Shown: piece by piece, positions 40,664-48,673 of the stretch
How the letters are laid out: each line of letters starts with the position of its first letter
How positions within the stretch are numbered: the stretch's first letter is position 1
DNA from: Stutzerimonas kunmingensis
Lineage (GTDB): Bacteria; Pseudomonadota; Gammaproteobacteria; Pseudomonadales; Pseudomonadaceae
DNA: 64,000 nucleotides
Direction of reading: 5' to 3'
Assembly: GCF_014764705.1 (NCBI RefSeq)
Contig: NZ_JACXXG010000022.1
Location: forward strand, 17,223 to 81,222
The notes under the pieces: generated by a model
The model's database searches: none
The model's input: only the letters and a program-made list of their open reading frames with translations
Told to the model about the DNA's origin: nothing
Program-made: the position numbers and the translations under genes

Positions 40664-41428
40664 TCAATCGGACGAAATGTGACGAACCAGCTGCGACAAA
40701 ACGTCTGCGGCCCTCCCTTGCAGAAGTACGTCCGCCAGCGAACTGATTTCGGTGGCTTGCAGGTTCACCTCGACGACCGAGCCGCCGGCCTGACGCACCC
40801 GCCATACCGGCTCGAGGATGTAGCCGAAGCTCGCCGTGGTTCCAACCACCAGCACGGCGTCGAAGCCGAGCTGCACCTGTTGCTGCAATGCAGTCAGGGC
40901 GGATTCCGGCAGCATCTCCTCGAACAGCACCACGGCAGGACGCAACACCCCGTCGCAGGTCAGGCAGCGCGGCGGCAGTGGCTGATCCAGCAGCGAAGGC
41001 AGTGGACGTTCGTCGACCTTGCCGCAGCCCATGCACGACAGCGGCGACAGCTGACCGTGAATCTCGATCAAGCGATCAGGCGGGCTGCCGGCTCGGCGGT
41101 GGAAGCCATCGATGTTCTGCGTGAGCACCCAGGCGCCGGGTTTGCGCCGCTGCAGCTCGGCGATGGCGACGTGGCCGGCATTGGGTTCGGCCTGCAGGCA
41201 GGCCCGGCCGATTTCGGCCAGGTACTTCCAGCACAACGCCGGATCACGCCGCAGCGTCGGCCCGGATAGCGCCACCTCGATCGGCAGGCCGTCTTCGGTT
41301 TCGCCGTTATAGAGGCCGCCGAGGCCACGGTAGGTGGGCAACCCGGAGTCGGCCGACAGCCCGGCCCCGGTGATGATCAGAATGCGTTCGGCGCCGCTCA
41401 GCGCCTGGGCGGCCTTGTCGATATCCAT
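40664..41428 (-). CDS. Sir2-family NAD-dependent protein deacylase
   Basis: The protein has 254 residues. Sirtuin motifs are complete: GAGLSADSGLPTYRG (NAD-binding), VLTQNIDGFHRRAG, IEIHGQLSPLSCMGCG with the catalytic His and first zinc cysteines, CLTCDGVLRPAVVLFEE and LVVGTTASFGY. The four zinc cysteines (CMGC and CLTC) are present. It would remove acetyl or longer acyl groups from lysines. I leave the symbol blank because the usual cobB name would be confused with the B12 gene at 32116. Confidence 0.92.
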   Translation of the reverse strand: MDIDKAAQALSGAERILIITGAGLSADSGLPTYRGLGGLYNGETEDGLPIEVALSGPTLRRDPALCWKYLAEIGRACLQAEPNAGHVAIAELQRRKPGAWVLTQNIDGFHRRAGSPPDRLIEIHGQLSPLSCMGCGKVDERPLPSLLDQPLPPRCLTCDGVLRPAVVLFEEMLPESALTALQQQVQLGFDAVLVVGTTASFGYILEPVWRVRQAGGSVVEVNLQATEISSLADVLLQGRAADVLSQLVRHISSD

Positions 41429-41551
41429 GAATGTCGCGAACCCGTTTCGGTGGCACTCCCCCCGATCGTGCGGGGAACCGATGGCCGCGTAGCGACCACG
41501 GCCATCAGCCTAAGAATAGCCGCGCCTGACTGCAAAGGCATTCGCCCCCGC

Positions 41552-41848
41552 TCAGCCCAGCTGGGCCTGGAACAGCACCGCGTAGCCCAAAGCACACAAC
41601 AGCCAGGCCGGCAGCGGGCCGAGCAGCCAGCGCCAGCCCCACCATTGCGGCACGAAGCCGACGCCATGCACGAAGCCGGCGGAAATACCCCACATCACCA
41701 GCATCAGCTGCGGGTGACTGTAGCCTCCCTGCCCGTCCAGCATCGCCGCCGGATGGATCAGCAGGACCAGCGCCGGCGGCGCAGCCAGCACTAGAGAAAG
41801 TACGCGACCGAACGCACCGTAGCAGCGCCCCTGCGCGCGACTGCTCAC
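41552..41848 (-). CDS. ybgE: Cyd operon protein YbgE
   Basis: This 98-residue membrane protein has three hydrophobic segments. The motifs LLIHPAAMLDGQGGYSHPQL and MWGISAGFVHGVGFVP identify the YbgE family. It starts with GTG at 41846-41848, overlapping the cydX stop as GTGA. Its function is uncertain, but the gene is regularly found at the end of bd-oxidase operons. The longer open frame to 42520 overlaps cydX and cydB and is not real. Confidence 0.85.
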   Translation of the reverse strand: MSSRAQGRCYGAFGRVLSLVLAAPPALVLLIHPAAMLDGQGGYSHPQLMLVMWGISAGFVHGVGFVPQWWGWRWLLGPLPAWLLCALGYAVLFQAQLG

Positions 41849-41949
41849 GGCTCGGCGTCCAGGTCCTGAGTGGCTTCCAGCCACAGCGCATTGATGATGC
41901 CGAAGCTGCTGGCCAGCAGCACGCCGAGAATCCAGGTGAAGTACCACAT
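41845..41949 (-). CDS. cydX: Cytochrome bd oxidase small subunit CydX
   Basis: This 34-residue single-helix protein begins MWYFTWILGVLLASSFGIIN. The N-terminal MWYF-W and the later ALWLE are the CydX/YbgT signature. In E. coli, CydX stabilises the haem site of the bd oxidase. It lies 45 bases after cydB, and its stop overlaps the GTG start of ybgE. It was found by reading the gap between cydB and ybgE, because it is shorter than usual gene-length cut-offs. Confidence 0.93.
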   Translation of the reverse strand: MWYFTWILGVLLASSFGIINALWLEATQDLDAEP

Positions 41950-41994
41950 AGTCGTCTCTCCTTGGCGGGCGGGCGCGGCGGCCCGCCCGCGCGG

Positions 41995-43137
41995 TCAGTA
42001 CAGCCCGTGGGGGTTGGCTTCGATGGTTTTCTGGGTGAGCCGGCCCCACATGCGCACGTAGCTCCACAGCGTGTAGCAGAGGATCAACGGCACGAAGATG
42101 CAGGCCACAACGAACATGATGCCCAGCGTCTTCTGACTTGAGACCGCATCCCAGATGGTCAAACTCGAGGCCGGATCGAGGCTCGACGGGAAGACGAAGG
42201 GAAACAGCGCAAAGCCCGCGGTACATATGCTGCCGACGATCATCAGACTGGTTCCGACGAAGCTCACCCCGCCGCTGTTGCGACTGGAACCGAGCAGCGC
42301 CAGCAACGCCCCGAGGATGCCCGCGGCCGGCGCGATCAAGGTGACCGGATAGAGGCCGTAGTTGGCCAACCAGCCGACATTGTCCTGGGCCACCTGCTTG
42401 TCCAGCAGCGGATTGAGCGCGGCGCCCGGATCGCTGACCGACAGCTGGCTGAAGCCCTGAATGCCCAGCGCCAGCCAGACACCCGCCGCGACGAAGCCGA
42501 ACAGGAACACCAGCACGCACAGGCGCGTGGCCTGCCGCGAGCGCTCAGCCAGCGCGCCGTCGGTGCGCAGCATCAGCCAGGCGCCACCGTGGGCGCTGAG
42601 CATGCTCAGGCTGACGATGCCGCAGAGCAGCGCGAACGGGTTGAGCAGCGCGAAGAACGAGCCCTGGTAGGTCGAGCGCATCAGCTCGTCCAGCTGGAAC
42701 GGCAGGCCGAGGAACAGGTTGCCGAAGGCCACGCCGAACACCAGCGCCGGCACCGCGCCACCGACGAACAGCGCCCAGTCCCAGGCGCTGCGCCAGCGCT
42801 GGTCTTCCACCTTGCTGCGATAGTCGAAGCCCACCGGGCGGCAGAACAGTGCGAACAGGACCAGCAGCATCGCCCAGTACAGGCCGGAAAATGCCACCGC
42901 ATAGACCATCGGCCAGGCAGCGAACAGCGCACCACCGGCGGTGATGAACCACACCTGGTTGCCATCCCAGTGTGGCGCGATGGTGTTGATCGCCACGCGT
43001 CGCTCGTTGTCGGTCTTGCCGACGAAGGGCATCAGTGCCATGGCGCCCATGTCGAAGCCATCGGTCAGGGCGAAGCCAATCAGCAACACGCCGATCAGCA
43101 CCCACCAGATGAGCTTGAGCACTTCGTAATCGAACAT
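41995..43137 (-). CDS. cydB: Cytochrome bd ubiquinol oxidase subunit II
   Basis: The 380-residue membrane protein matches the usual CydB length. It starts with MFDYEVLKLIWWVLIGVLLIGFALTDGFDMG (of which WW and TDGFDMG are conserved) and contains PHWDGNQVWFITAGGALFAAWP, a strong family motif. The C-terminus ends near LTQKTIEANPHGLY, again typical. It pairs with CydA to reduce oxygen to water with high affinity. It is 12 bases after cydA and 45 before cydX. Confidence 0.96.
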   Translation of the reverse strand: MFDYEVLKLIWWVLIGVLLIGFALTDGFDMGAMALMPFVGKTDNERRVAINTIAPHWDGNQVWFITAGGALFAAWPMVYAVAFSGLYWAMLLVLFALFCRPVGFDYRSKVEDQRWRSAWDWALFVGGAVPALVFGVAFGNLFLGLPFQLDELMRSTYQGSFFALLNPFALLCGIVSLSMLSAHGGAWLMLRTDGALAERSRQATRLCVLVFLFGFVAAGVWLALGIQGFSQLSVSDPGAALNPLLDKQVAQDNVGWLANYGLYPVTLIAPAAGILGALLALLGSSRNSGGVSFVGTSLMIVGSICTAGFALFPFVFPSSLDPASSLTIWDAVSSQKTLGIMFVVACIFVPLILCYTLWSYVRMWGRLTQKTIEANPHGLY

Positions 43138-43149
43138 CTCGTATCTCCC

Positions 43150-44763
43150 TCAGACGCTGCCAGGTTGGGAAGACAGGCCGCTCGGCTGCGCCGACGCCAC
43201 CCGTGCTTCACGTACGTCCCGTTCGAAGTGATAACGACTGGTGTGCAGACTGCTCGGCCCAAGCCGTGCGAAGCGGATCATCAGGAACATCTCGATCACC
43301 AGCAGCAGGCTGTAGAAGGCCACCAGGGCGATCAGCGAGCCCCAGATATCGCCGGCCGCCAGCGTCGAGGTGGACAGATGGGTCGGCAGTACCTCGGCGA
43401 TCGACCATGGCTGACGACCATGCTCGGCGACGTACCAGCCGGTCTGCGCGGCGATCCACGGCAGCGGCAGGCTGAACAGTGCGAACTTGAGCAACCAGGG
43501 CTTTGTCTCGGCATTGCGCTTGATCGATGCCCAGCTCGCCAGGGCAAACAGCAGCAACATCAGGAAGCCGGCGGCGACCATCACGCGGAAGGTCCAGAAC
43601 AGGCTGAACACATTGGGGATAGTGTCCAGCGCGGCGAGCTTGATCTGCTCCTCGCTGGCATCGACCACATCGGCGGTGTACTTCTTCAGCAGCAGCCCGT
43701 AGCCCAAGTCCTGCTTGACCTCATTGAACGCGGCGATGGCTTCGGCCGACTTGTCGCCGCTACGCAGCACCTGCAGTCGCTCGTAGGCGAGCATGCCGTT
43801 GCGGATGCGCAGCTCATGCTCGGCGACCAGCTGCTTGATGCCCTTGACCTCCTCATCCAGCGAGCGCGTGGCGATCAGTCCCAGTGCGTAGGGGATCTTC
43901 ACTTCGTAATCGGTGCGCATCTCCTGCTGATTGGGCAGGCCGAACAGGGTGAAGCCGGCCGGCGCCGGATGGGAGTCCCACTCGGCCTCGATGGCCGCCA
44001 GCTTGACCTTCTGCACGTCCCCAATCTCGTAGCCGGATTCGTCGCCAAGAATGATCACCGAGATCGTCGACGCTAGGCCGAACACCGCGGCGATGGCGAA
44101 CGAACGGCGGGCAAAGCCCAGGTCGCGCTTCTTCAGTAGATAGAAGGAAGAAATCGCCAGCACGAAGATCGCCCCGGTGACATAACCCGCGGACACGGTG
44201 TGGACGAACTTGACCTGCGCCACCGGGTTGAACAGCAGCGCTCCGAAGTCCACCAGCTCCATGCGCATGGTCTCAAAGTTGAACTCAGAGCCGACCGGGT
44301 TCTGCATCCAGCCGTTGGCGATCAGGATCCAGAGCGCCGAGAGATTCGAGCCCAGCGCCACCAGCCAGGTTACGGCCAGGTGCTGCACCTTGGAGAGCCG
44401 GTCCCAGCCGAAGAAGAACAGGCCGATGAAGGTGGATTCGAGGAAGAACGCCATTAACCCCTCGATGGCCAGCGGCGCGCCGAAGATGTCGCCTACGTAG
44501 TGGCTGTAGTAGGCCCAGTTGGTACCGAACTGGAATTCCATGGTCAGTCCAGTGGTGACCCCCAGGGCGAAGTTGATGCCGAACAGCTTGCCCCAGAACT
44601 TGGTCATGTCCTGATAGACCTGCTTGCCGGTCATCACGTAGACCGATTCCATGATCGCCAGCAGGAACGCCAGCCCCAGGGTCAACGGCACGAAGAGAAA
44701 GTGATACATCGCCGTCATGGCGAACTGCAGGCGTGATAGATCGACAACGCTTTCCGAGATCAT
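43150..44763 (-). CDS. cydA: Cytochrome bd ubiquinol oxidase subunit I
   Basis: The 537-residue subunit binds haems b558, b595 and d. It shows [20 protein letters not shown] with the haem-ligating histidine, [21 protein letters not shown], and the quinol-loop motif [19 protein letters not shown]. The loop between helices 6 and 7 is long, as in E. coli CydA rather than the short-loop cyanide-insensitive CioA of P. aeruginosa. Together with CydX and YbgE this points to a true CydAB oxidase. Its ATG overlaps cydP. Confidence 0.95.
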   Translation of the reverse strand: MISESVVDLSRLQFAMTAMYHFLFVPLTLGLAFLLAIMESVYVMTGKQVYQDMTKFWGKLFGINFALGVTTGLTMEFQFGTNWAYYSHYVGDIFGAPLAIEGLMAFFLESTFIGLFFFGWDRLSKVQHLAVTWLVALGSNLSALWILIANGWMQNPVGSEFNFETMRMELVDFGALLFNPVAQVKFVHTVSAGYVTGAIFVLAISSFYLLKKRDLGFARRSFAIAAVFGLASTISVIILGDESGYEIGDVQKVKLAAIEAEWDSHPAPAGFTLFGLPNQQEMRTDYEVKIPYALGLIATRSLDEEVKGIKQLVAEHELRIRNGMLAYERLQVLRSGDKSAEAIAAFNEVKQDLGYGLLLKKYTADVVDASEEQIKLAALDTIPNVFSLFWTFRVMVAAGFLMLLLFALASWASIKRNAETKPWLLKFALFSLPLPWIAAQTGWYVAEHGRQPWSIAEVLPTHLSTSTLAAGDIWGSLIALVAFYSLLLVIEMFLMIRFARLGPSSLHTSRYHFERDVREARVASAQPSGLSSQPGSV

Positions 44764-44939
44764 CTCGGCCCTCCCTCGGGGATCGAACCCCGCGAATCAC
44801 GCAAATGGTCGGCAACGCGCACCGAACCGTTCTCGGGAATGCTGGGGGCATCGAACCAGACGTTTTTTATGATCATGAGGATCGCGACCTTGGCCAGCAC
44901 TACCAGCACGACGTCTCGCCTGAGCGATGACTTGAACAT
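44760..44939 (-). CDS. cydP: Putative small oxidase subunit CydP
   Basis: This 59-residue protein has one hydrophobic helix ([21 protein letters not shown]) near the N-terminus and a polar tail. It fits the short CydP proteins found first in some cyd operons. The start at 44939 is fixed by AGGAGG five bases upstream, and the stop overlaps the cydA start (ATGA). The gene is thus translationally coupled to cydA. A role in assembly or stability is likely but not shown. Confidence 0.75.
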   Translation of the reverse strand: MFKSSLRRDVVLVVLAKVAILMIIKNVWFDAPSIPENGSVRVADHLRDSRGSIPEGGPR

Positions 44940-45261
44940 GCCTACCTCCTTGCGTGACCGCCCGAGCGCCAGGCGCTCCGGCAGCATGTTGCGATTGAAG
45001 GCCCCCTTGGGGTGGGGGCCGACATCCGGGCGCGACGCCTGGACTCAATCGCGGTACCCCGAACCACCCGTGGAAGCTGCTCTGGTTCGAGGCAGGCAAA
45101 GTGTCCGGCGCCCCCCGCAAGCGGACAACTGCGACAGCCTGCCCCACCCACTCGCGGCAATCTGTGCCAGAGCGGCGCTGCGCTCCAAACAAGCAGTGAC
45201 ACCGGCGAGCGACGCCGGGTCAGGAGCGACGCGATCGCCACACTGCGGCGCCCTGTCGCAG
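44940..45261. other. Leader and promoter region of the cyd operon
   Basis: These 322 bases precede cydP. I found no gene. A 7-bp stem (GGCCCCC 45000-45006 with GGGGGCC 45014-45020) lies about 60 bases before cydP. I looked for an Anr/Fnr box (TTGAT-N4-ATCAA) and saw only poor matches, so oxygen control cannot be claimed from the sequence. Confidence 0.5.
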
Positions 45262-45816
45262 TCATGGCACACGCAGCCAGCGGCGAAATCCGTTGCCGGC
45301 CGTGCTCGAGAGCGGGCTCCAGGCGAAGTCCCAGGGCGCCGGCGGCAGCTCCTCCGCCTCGGCGGCGAGCGGGCGGCCGCCCTGGCGCACCCGTGGCTTC
45401 CAGTCGAATACATGCTCGCTGCTGCCGCGCCAGCCGAGCACGATGCCGATTGCCGGGCTGTCGTCGCTGGCTACCCAACGCGCCGCGGCGGCGAGCATCA
45501 TCGCCTCGATATGCTCCGGCTCGATCAGCTCACGGTAGTCGGAGGCCAGCAACCAGCGGCAAACGCCGAGGTGGAAGGTCCAGTCCAGCGCCAGCTGGCA
45601 GCCGTAGGCCCAGGTCATGAACTGACGAAAGATCTCCAGCCCCTCTGGCGGATCAAGCTTGAGCAGCCGCGGGCAGACATCGAACAACGCATGCCAGTAC
45701 GGCAGCAACTTGGCATCCAGATGCACGAAGCTGCGGGCGTTGCTGGGGTAGTCGGGAAAAGGCAGTCGATAGCTCACGCGGCTATCGGCGCGGGTGAATC
45801 GCTCCATCATGGTCAT
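45262..45816 (-). CDS. Conserved-looking protein of unknown function
   Basis: This 184-residue soluble protein has no family I recognise. It is rich in Trp and Tyr (WHALFDVCPRLLKL, FRQFMTWAYGCQLALDWTFH), with an alpha-helical middle and a Pro/Trp-rich C-terminus (LPPAPWDFAWSPL). No signal peptide or membrane helix is visible. Three nearby methionines (residues 1, 3 and 4) leave the exact start open. It is upstream of the cyd operon on the same strand, but the 322-base gap argues for separate transcription. Confidence 0.65.
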   Translation of the reverse strand: MTMMERFTRADSRVSYRLPFPDYPSNARSFVHLDAKLLPYWHALFDVCPRLLKLDPPEGLEIFRQFMTWAYGCQLALDWTFHLGVCRWLLASDYRELIEPEHIEAMMLAAAARWVASDDSPAIGIVLGWRGSSEHVFDWKPRVRQGGRPLAAEAEELPPAPWDFAWSPLSSTAGNGFRRWLRVP

Positions 45817-45922
45817 GGTGAAATCCCCTGAATTGACTGGGCCGTCGGAAGGCTCCGACAGGTAGCCGTCTCGTCCGCTGCTACCGGGCGGAAGGACGGC
45901 GAATCACGTCAATCAGGAAATC

Positions 45923-46291
45923 TCAGGGCGCGCGCGGATTCAGTGCCGGCCAGTGGTGGCGCGGGCCATGACGCTCAATCAGTGGTAGCGGAGTCGCGCC
46001 TGTCGTGCGCCGCCCCAGCCAGGCCAAGGCGAACAGTGCGAAGATGGCGAGGAAAACCGAACTGCACAGCGGGCAGTCGAGGGCATGCTGCGACAGGTCA
46101 TGTAAATCGGAGGGAAGCGCGCCGAGGCCTACGCCGCCATCATCGCCGGTGACGCAGAACGCGTCCTGCCCCATGGCCAGCCCGAAGCCCACATGGGTGG
46201 CGTGGTTCAGACTGCAGACAAATGCATTGAGCAGGATGCAGGTGAAGAGCACCCATACGATCTGCGCACGCTTGTCTTTGACGATGGTCAT
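45923..46291 (-). CDS. DUF2946-family membrane protein
   Basis: This 122-residue protein has an N-terminal hydrophobic segment (IVWVLFTCILLNAFVCSL), a His/Asp-rich middle (DLHDLSQHALDCPLCSS) and a second helix (VFLAIFALFALAWLG). The HALDCPLC motif is characteristic of DUF2946 proteins, which often sit near copper or metal uptake genes. Metal binding by His and Cys is plausible. No such neighbours are seen here, so function remains open. Confidence 0.75.
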   Translation of the reverse strand: MTIVKDKRAQIVWVLFTCILLNAFVCSLNHATHVGFGLAMGQDAFCVTGDDGGVGLGALPSDLHDLSQHALDCPLCSSVFLAIFALFALAWLGRRTTGATPLPLIERHGPRHHWPALNPRAP

Positions 46292-46349
46292 GTTTCGACT
46301 TTACACCGCACGCCTCTGGACGACCCTGCGCCAAACCGTCGCAGCGGCC

Positions 46350-47021
46350 TCAGTGGTTGACGGTGAACGCCAGCATCGCCGAGAGCTGACACAGCGGACG
46401 GCCACTCTCGCTCTGCCACTGATTGAACGCAGCCTGCACCGCAGCCTGGTCACGCTGGCTGCTGGGAACCTTATCGACGATTTCCTGCGCCTTGAGCGCG
46501 GCTACTACGTCATTGCTGGGGACGAAGGTGTCCTTGCCGGCCATGCGCAACAGGCGCGGCGCCGACAATCCGCCGAGCTGGCTGCCGTGCCTGGTCAGAT
46601 AGCGCCACAGGCCGACGATGTCGCCGCTCGGCCAATCGGCCAGCAGGTTGCCGAAGCCGCCCTTCTCTTTCGCCACATCGAGCACGAACTGCGCGTTACG
46701 CGGCACGCTCTTGAGCTTGCCGAGATGGCGGATCAGCCGGGTGTCCTGCATCAATCGTTCGATGTGCTCACCGCCCATCAGCACGACCTTTTCCGGGTCG
46801 AAGCCGAAGAACGCCTGCTCGAACGCCGGCCACTTTGCATCCACCAGGCTGTGCTTGAGGCCAGCGCGGAAAATGCGCAGGCTGATCAGCGAAAGGTAGC
46901 GGTCATCAGAAACGTTGCGCAATTCATCGGCACTGCGCGGTTGCGGCAAGCGGGCCTCCAATGCCGCGGCCGAGCCGAAGCGATTGAGACAATATTCGTG
47001 CAGCCATTTGTAGTCATGCAT
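46350..47021 (-). CDS. DNA-3-methyladenine glycosylase I-like protein
   Basis: The 223-residue protein is of the Tag type, a helix-hairpin-helix-like base-excision enzyme. LSLISLRIFRAGLKHSLVDAKWPAFEQAF is the family core, in which ISLRIFRAGL and W are diagnostic. It is followed by DTRLIRHLGKLKSVPRNAQFVL. The classical Tag zinc-binding cysteines at the N-terminus are missing: the chain starts MHDYKWLHEYCLNRFG. This is therefore a divergent branch whose activity is less certain. The ATG at 47021 begins after the repeat-bearing intergenic region. Confidence 0.8.
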   Translation of the reverse strand: MHDYKWLHEYCLNRFGSAAALEARLPQPRSADELRNVSDDRYLSLISLRIFRAGLKHSLVDAKWPAFEQAFFGFDPEKVVLMGGEHIERLMQDTRLIRHLGKLKSVPRNAQFVLDVAKEKGGFGNLLADWPSGDIVGLWRYLTRHGSQLGGLSAPRLLRMAGKDTFVPSNDVVAALKAQEIVDKVPSSQRDQAAVQAAFNQWQSESGRPLCQLSAMLAFTVNH

Positions 47022-47148
47022 GGTTCGGATCCGATGTGACGGCAGCGGCACAGGGTGCCGATGACGAGCCGGCCTCGCAAGTCCGCCGCCGCGACGCAGC
47101 AGAGCGGCAGCGGTCGGGTGGCGTTCGCGCAGGGCGGTCTGAACGAAT

Positions 47149-47180
47149 ATTCGCGGGCAAGCCCGCTTCCGCTGTGCCGG
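47149..47180. repeat. Classical Pseudomonas REP palindrome
   Basis: TTCGCGGGCAAGCCCGCTTCC matches the well-known pseudomonad REP core, with GCGGGC and GCCCGC arms. It lies in the gap downstream of the DAHP synthase gene (on its strand). REP elements of this type can terminate or stabilise transcripts and bind gyrase or IHF. Confidence 0.8.
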
Positions 47181-47238
47181 CGCAGGCCGGGTGGCACCGC
47201 TTGGTACGCGTCCCATTGCCCTGACACCAGGCGCAGAC

Positions 47239-47264
47239 GGTGGACAAGCTTCGCGTTGTCCACC
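47239..47264. repeat. GGTGGACAA palindrome (P. stutzeri-type repeat)
   Basis: GGTGGACAA and TTGTCCACC form a perfect 9-bp inverted repeat around GCTTCGCG, followed by CTACG. With the flanking bases it reads as GTAGGGTGGACAA on the minus strand. It is related to the pair at 33427-33505. Confidence 0.7.
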
Positions 47265-47323
47265 CTACGAGCAGAACGTCGTTTGCATGCGAGCCGGCTC
47301 AGACGTGCAGCGGGCTCCCGGTA

Positions 47324-48400
47324 TCAGCCGCGCAGCCGCCGCGCAGCCTGACGCAGCATCTGCTCGGTCGCCGTCCAACCCAGGCAGCCGTCGGTGATCG
47401 ACACGCCGTAGCGCAGCTCGCCGGACAGCGGCTGGCAACCATCGAGCAGATGGCTCTCCAGCATGACGCCACGCAGACTCATGTCGCCAGCCAGGCGCTG
47501 CTCGATCACCGACTCCAGCACCGCGGGCTGGCGCAGTGGGTCCTTGCCACTGTTGGCGTGGCTGCAATCGACCATGATGCGCGGAGCGATCCCCTGCTTT
47601 TCCAGCGCGCGACGGGCAGTAGCGACACTGGCCGCGTCGTAGTTGGGTGCGCCGTGGCCGCCGCGCAGGACCAGATGGGTATCCGGATTGCCGCACGTCT
47701 GCAGCAGTGCCGGATGGCCGAGATCGTCGATGCCGAAGTGCTGGTGTGGATGTTCCGCTGAACGCATGGCGTCGCAAGCGATGCCCAGGCCGCCGTCGGT
47801 GCCATTCTTGAAGCCCACCGGCAGGTCCAGCCCGCTGACCAGCTCGCGATGGATCTGCGACTCGCTGGTGCGCGCGCCAATCGCGGCCCACCCGAGGAGA
47901 TCGTCGAAGTACCCGGCAGCCAGCGGCTGCAGCAGTTCGGTGGCGATCGGCAGACCGGTTTCGAGAATATCCAGCATCAGGCGGCGCGACAGGTGCAGCC
48001 CCTCGGCCATGTTGCCGCTGCCGTCCAGATGCGGGTCGTAGACCAGGCCTTTCCAGCCGACGGTGGTACGCGGTTTTTCCACATAGGCGCGCATCACCAG
48101 CAGCAGCTGATCGCTGACGTCAGGTGCAAGCGCGGCGAGACGCTCGGCGTACTCGAGCGCGGCGACAGGATCGTGCAGGGAACAGGGCCCGACGACGACC
48201 AGCAGGCGCGGATCACGACTGTCGAGCACGGCGCGGATGGCGTTGCGGTCGTTATGGATGCGTGCGGCAAGGGCGTCGTTCAAGGGCAAACGCTGGCGCA
48301 ATACCGCGGGGCTGGGCAGCGGCTGCGCGCTGCGGCGGGCGACGCTGGCCTCGGCGGTGGCGACGGGTTGTTGGGCAAGTACGGTGGCGGATGCATTCAT
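47324..48400 (-). CDS. 3-Deoxy-7-phosphoheptulonate (DAHP) synthase, type I
   Basis: The 358-residue enzyme condenses phosphoenolpyruvate and erythrose 4-phosphate, the first step of aromatic amino acid synthesis. Motifs: VVVGPCSLHDPVAALEYAERL, VMRAYVEKPRTTVGWKGL, ARTSESQIHRELVSGL, GFKNGTDGGLGIA and MVDCSHANSGKDP. It belongs to the AroF/AroG/AroH family. Which amino acid inhibits it cannot be read safely. AAGGA precedes the ATG. A leader with an aromatic-rich peptide and terminator lies upstream, so attenuation control is likely. Confidence 0.94.
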   Translation of the reverse strand: MNASATVLAQQPVATAEASVARRSAQPLPSPAVLRQRLPLNDALAARIHNDRNAIRAVLDSRDPRLLVVVGPCSLHDPVAALEYAERLAALAPDVSDQLLLVMRAYVEKPRTTVGWKGLVYDPHLDGSGNMAEGLHLSRRLMLDILETGLPIATELLQPLAAGYFDDLLGWAAIGARTSESQIHRELVSGLDLPVGFKNGTDGGLGIACDAMRSAEHPHQHFGIDDLGHPALLQTCGNPDTHLVLRGGHGAPNYDAASVATARRALEKQGIAPRIMVDCSHANSGKDPLRQPAVLESVIEQRLAGDMSLRGVMLESHLLDGCQPLSGELRYGVSITDGCLGWTATEQMLRQAARRLRG

Positions 48401-48444
48401 GATCTGGCGGTTCCTTCTGCCGGCGCGGGTGGTCCGCGGCGGCG

Positions 48445-48540
48445 CTAGTCGGGTGTTCGTTCGCGTGCTTTGTGTTCGGCGTCGAAGCGGCTAAATCGCC
48501 AGTCGTAGCGGTAATAACGGTCGGTGCGGTAAGTGGTCAT
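48445..48540 (-). CDS. Aromatic-rich small ORF between attenuator and DAHP synthase
   Basis: This 31-codon ORF starts at ATG 48540 with GAGG eight bases upstream. The first 20 residues are MTTYRTDRYYRYDWRFSRFD: four Tyr, one Trp and two Phe, with many Arg, followed by a basic, charged end. It begins 37 bases after the T run of the attenuator and ends 44 bases before the DAHP synthase start. It may be a second sensing peptide or a small conserved protein. Found by reading the leader; expression is unproven. Confidence 0.6.
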   Translation of the reverse strand: MTTYRTDRYYRYDWRFSRFDAEHKARERTPD

Positions 48541-48577
48541 GGCGTGTTCCTCGTTGCGTTGGGCCATCGCGTGGCCG

Positions 48578-48614
48578 AAAAAACAAAACCCCCGGTCGGG
48601 TGGCCGACCGGGGG
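48578..48614 (-). terminator. Attenuator terminator of the DAHP synthase leader
   Basis: On the minus strand CCCCCGGTCGG and CCGACCGGGGG form an 11-bp, very GC-rich stem with a CCAC loop, followed by TTTTGTTTTTT. It lies 52 bases after the stop of the aromatic leader peptide and before the next small ORF. Termination here would prevent DAHP synthase expression. Confidence 0.9.
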
Positions 48615-48651
48615 TTCGAAAACTGCTATGGTGGCGACCCTGCTTGCTAGG

Positions 48652-48673
48652 GCGCCTGTGGGGTATCAGGCGC
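48652..48673 (-). promoter_or_regulatory. Leader hairpin overlapping the leader-peptide stop
   Basis: GCGCCTG (minus strand, 48673-48667) can pair with CAGGCGC (48658-48652) over an eight-base loop. The first arm covers the last codons of the leader peptide, ten or so bases beyond the aromatic codon run, so a stalled ribosome would affect its folding. This is the expected place for the switching hairpin. Confidence 0.5.

Larger units (their letters stand above)
47022..47323. other. Intergenic region with two kinds of REP palindrome
   Basis: The 302 bases between the glycosylase and DAHP synthase genes hold no supported gene. They contain a classical Pseudomonas REP core (about 47149-47180) and a second palindrome of a different family (47239-47264), both described separately. 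Confidence 0.6.

Noticed and set aside
42589..44076. 495-codon ORF antisense to cydAB
   Set aside because: It is opposite two well-supported oxidase genes and its composition is that of a reverse-frame shadow.
44940..45261. Anr/Fnr box for the cyd operon
   Set aside because: I searched for TTGAT-N4-ATCAA and found only half matches, so no site is reported.
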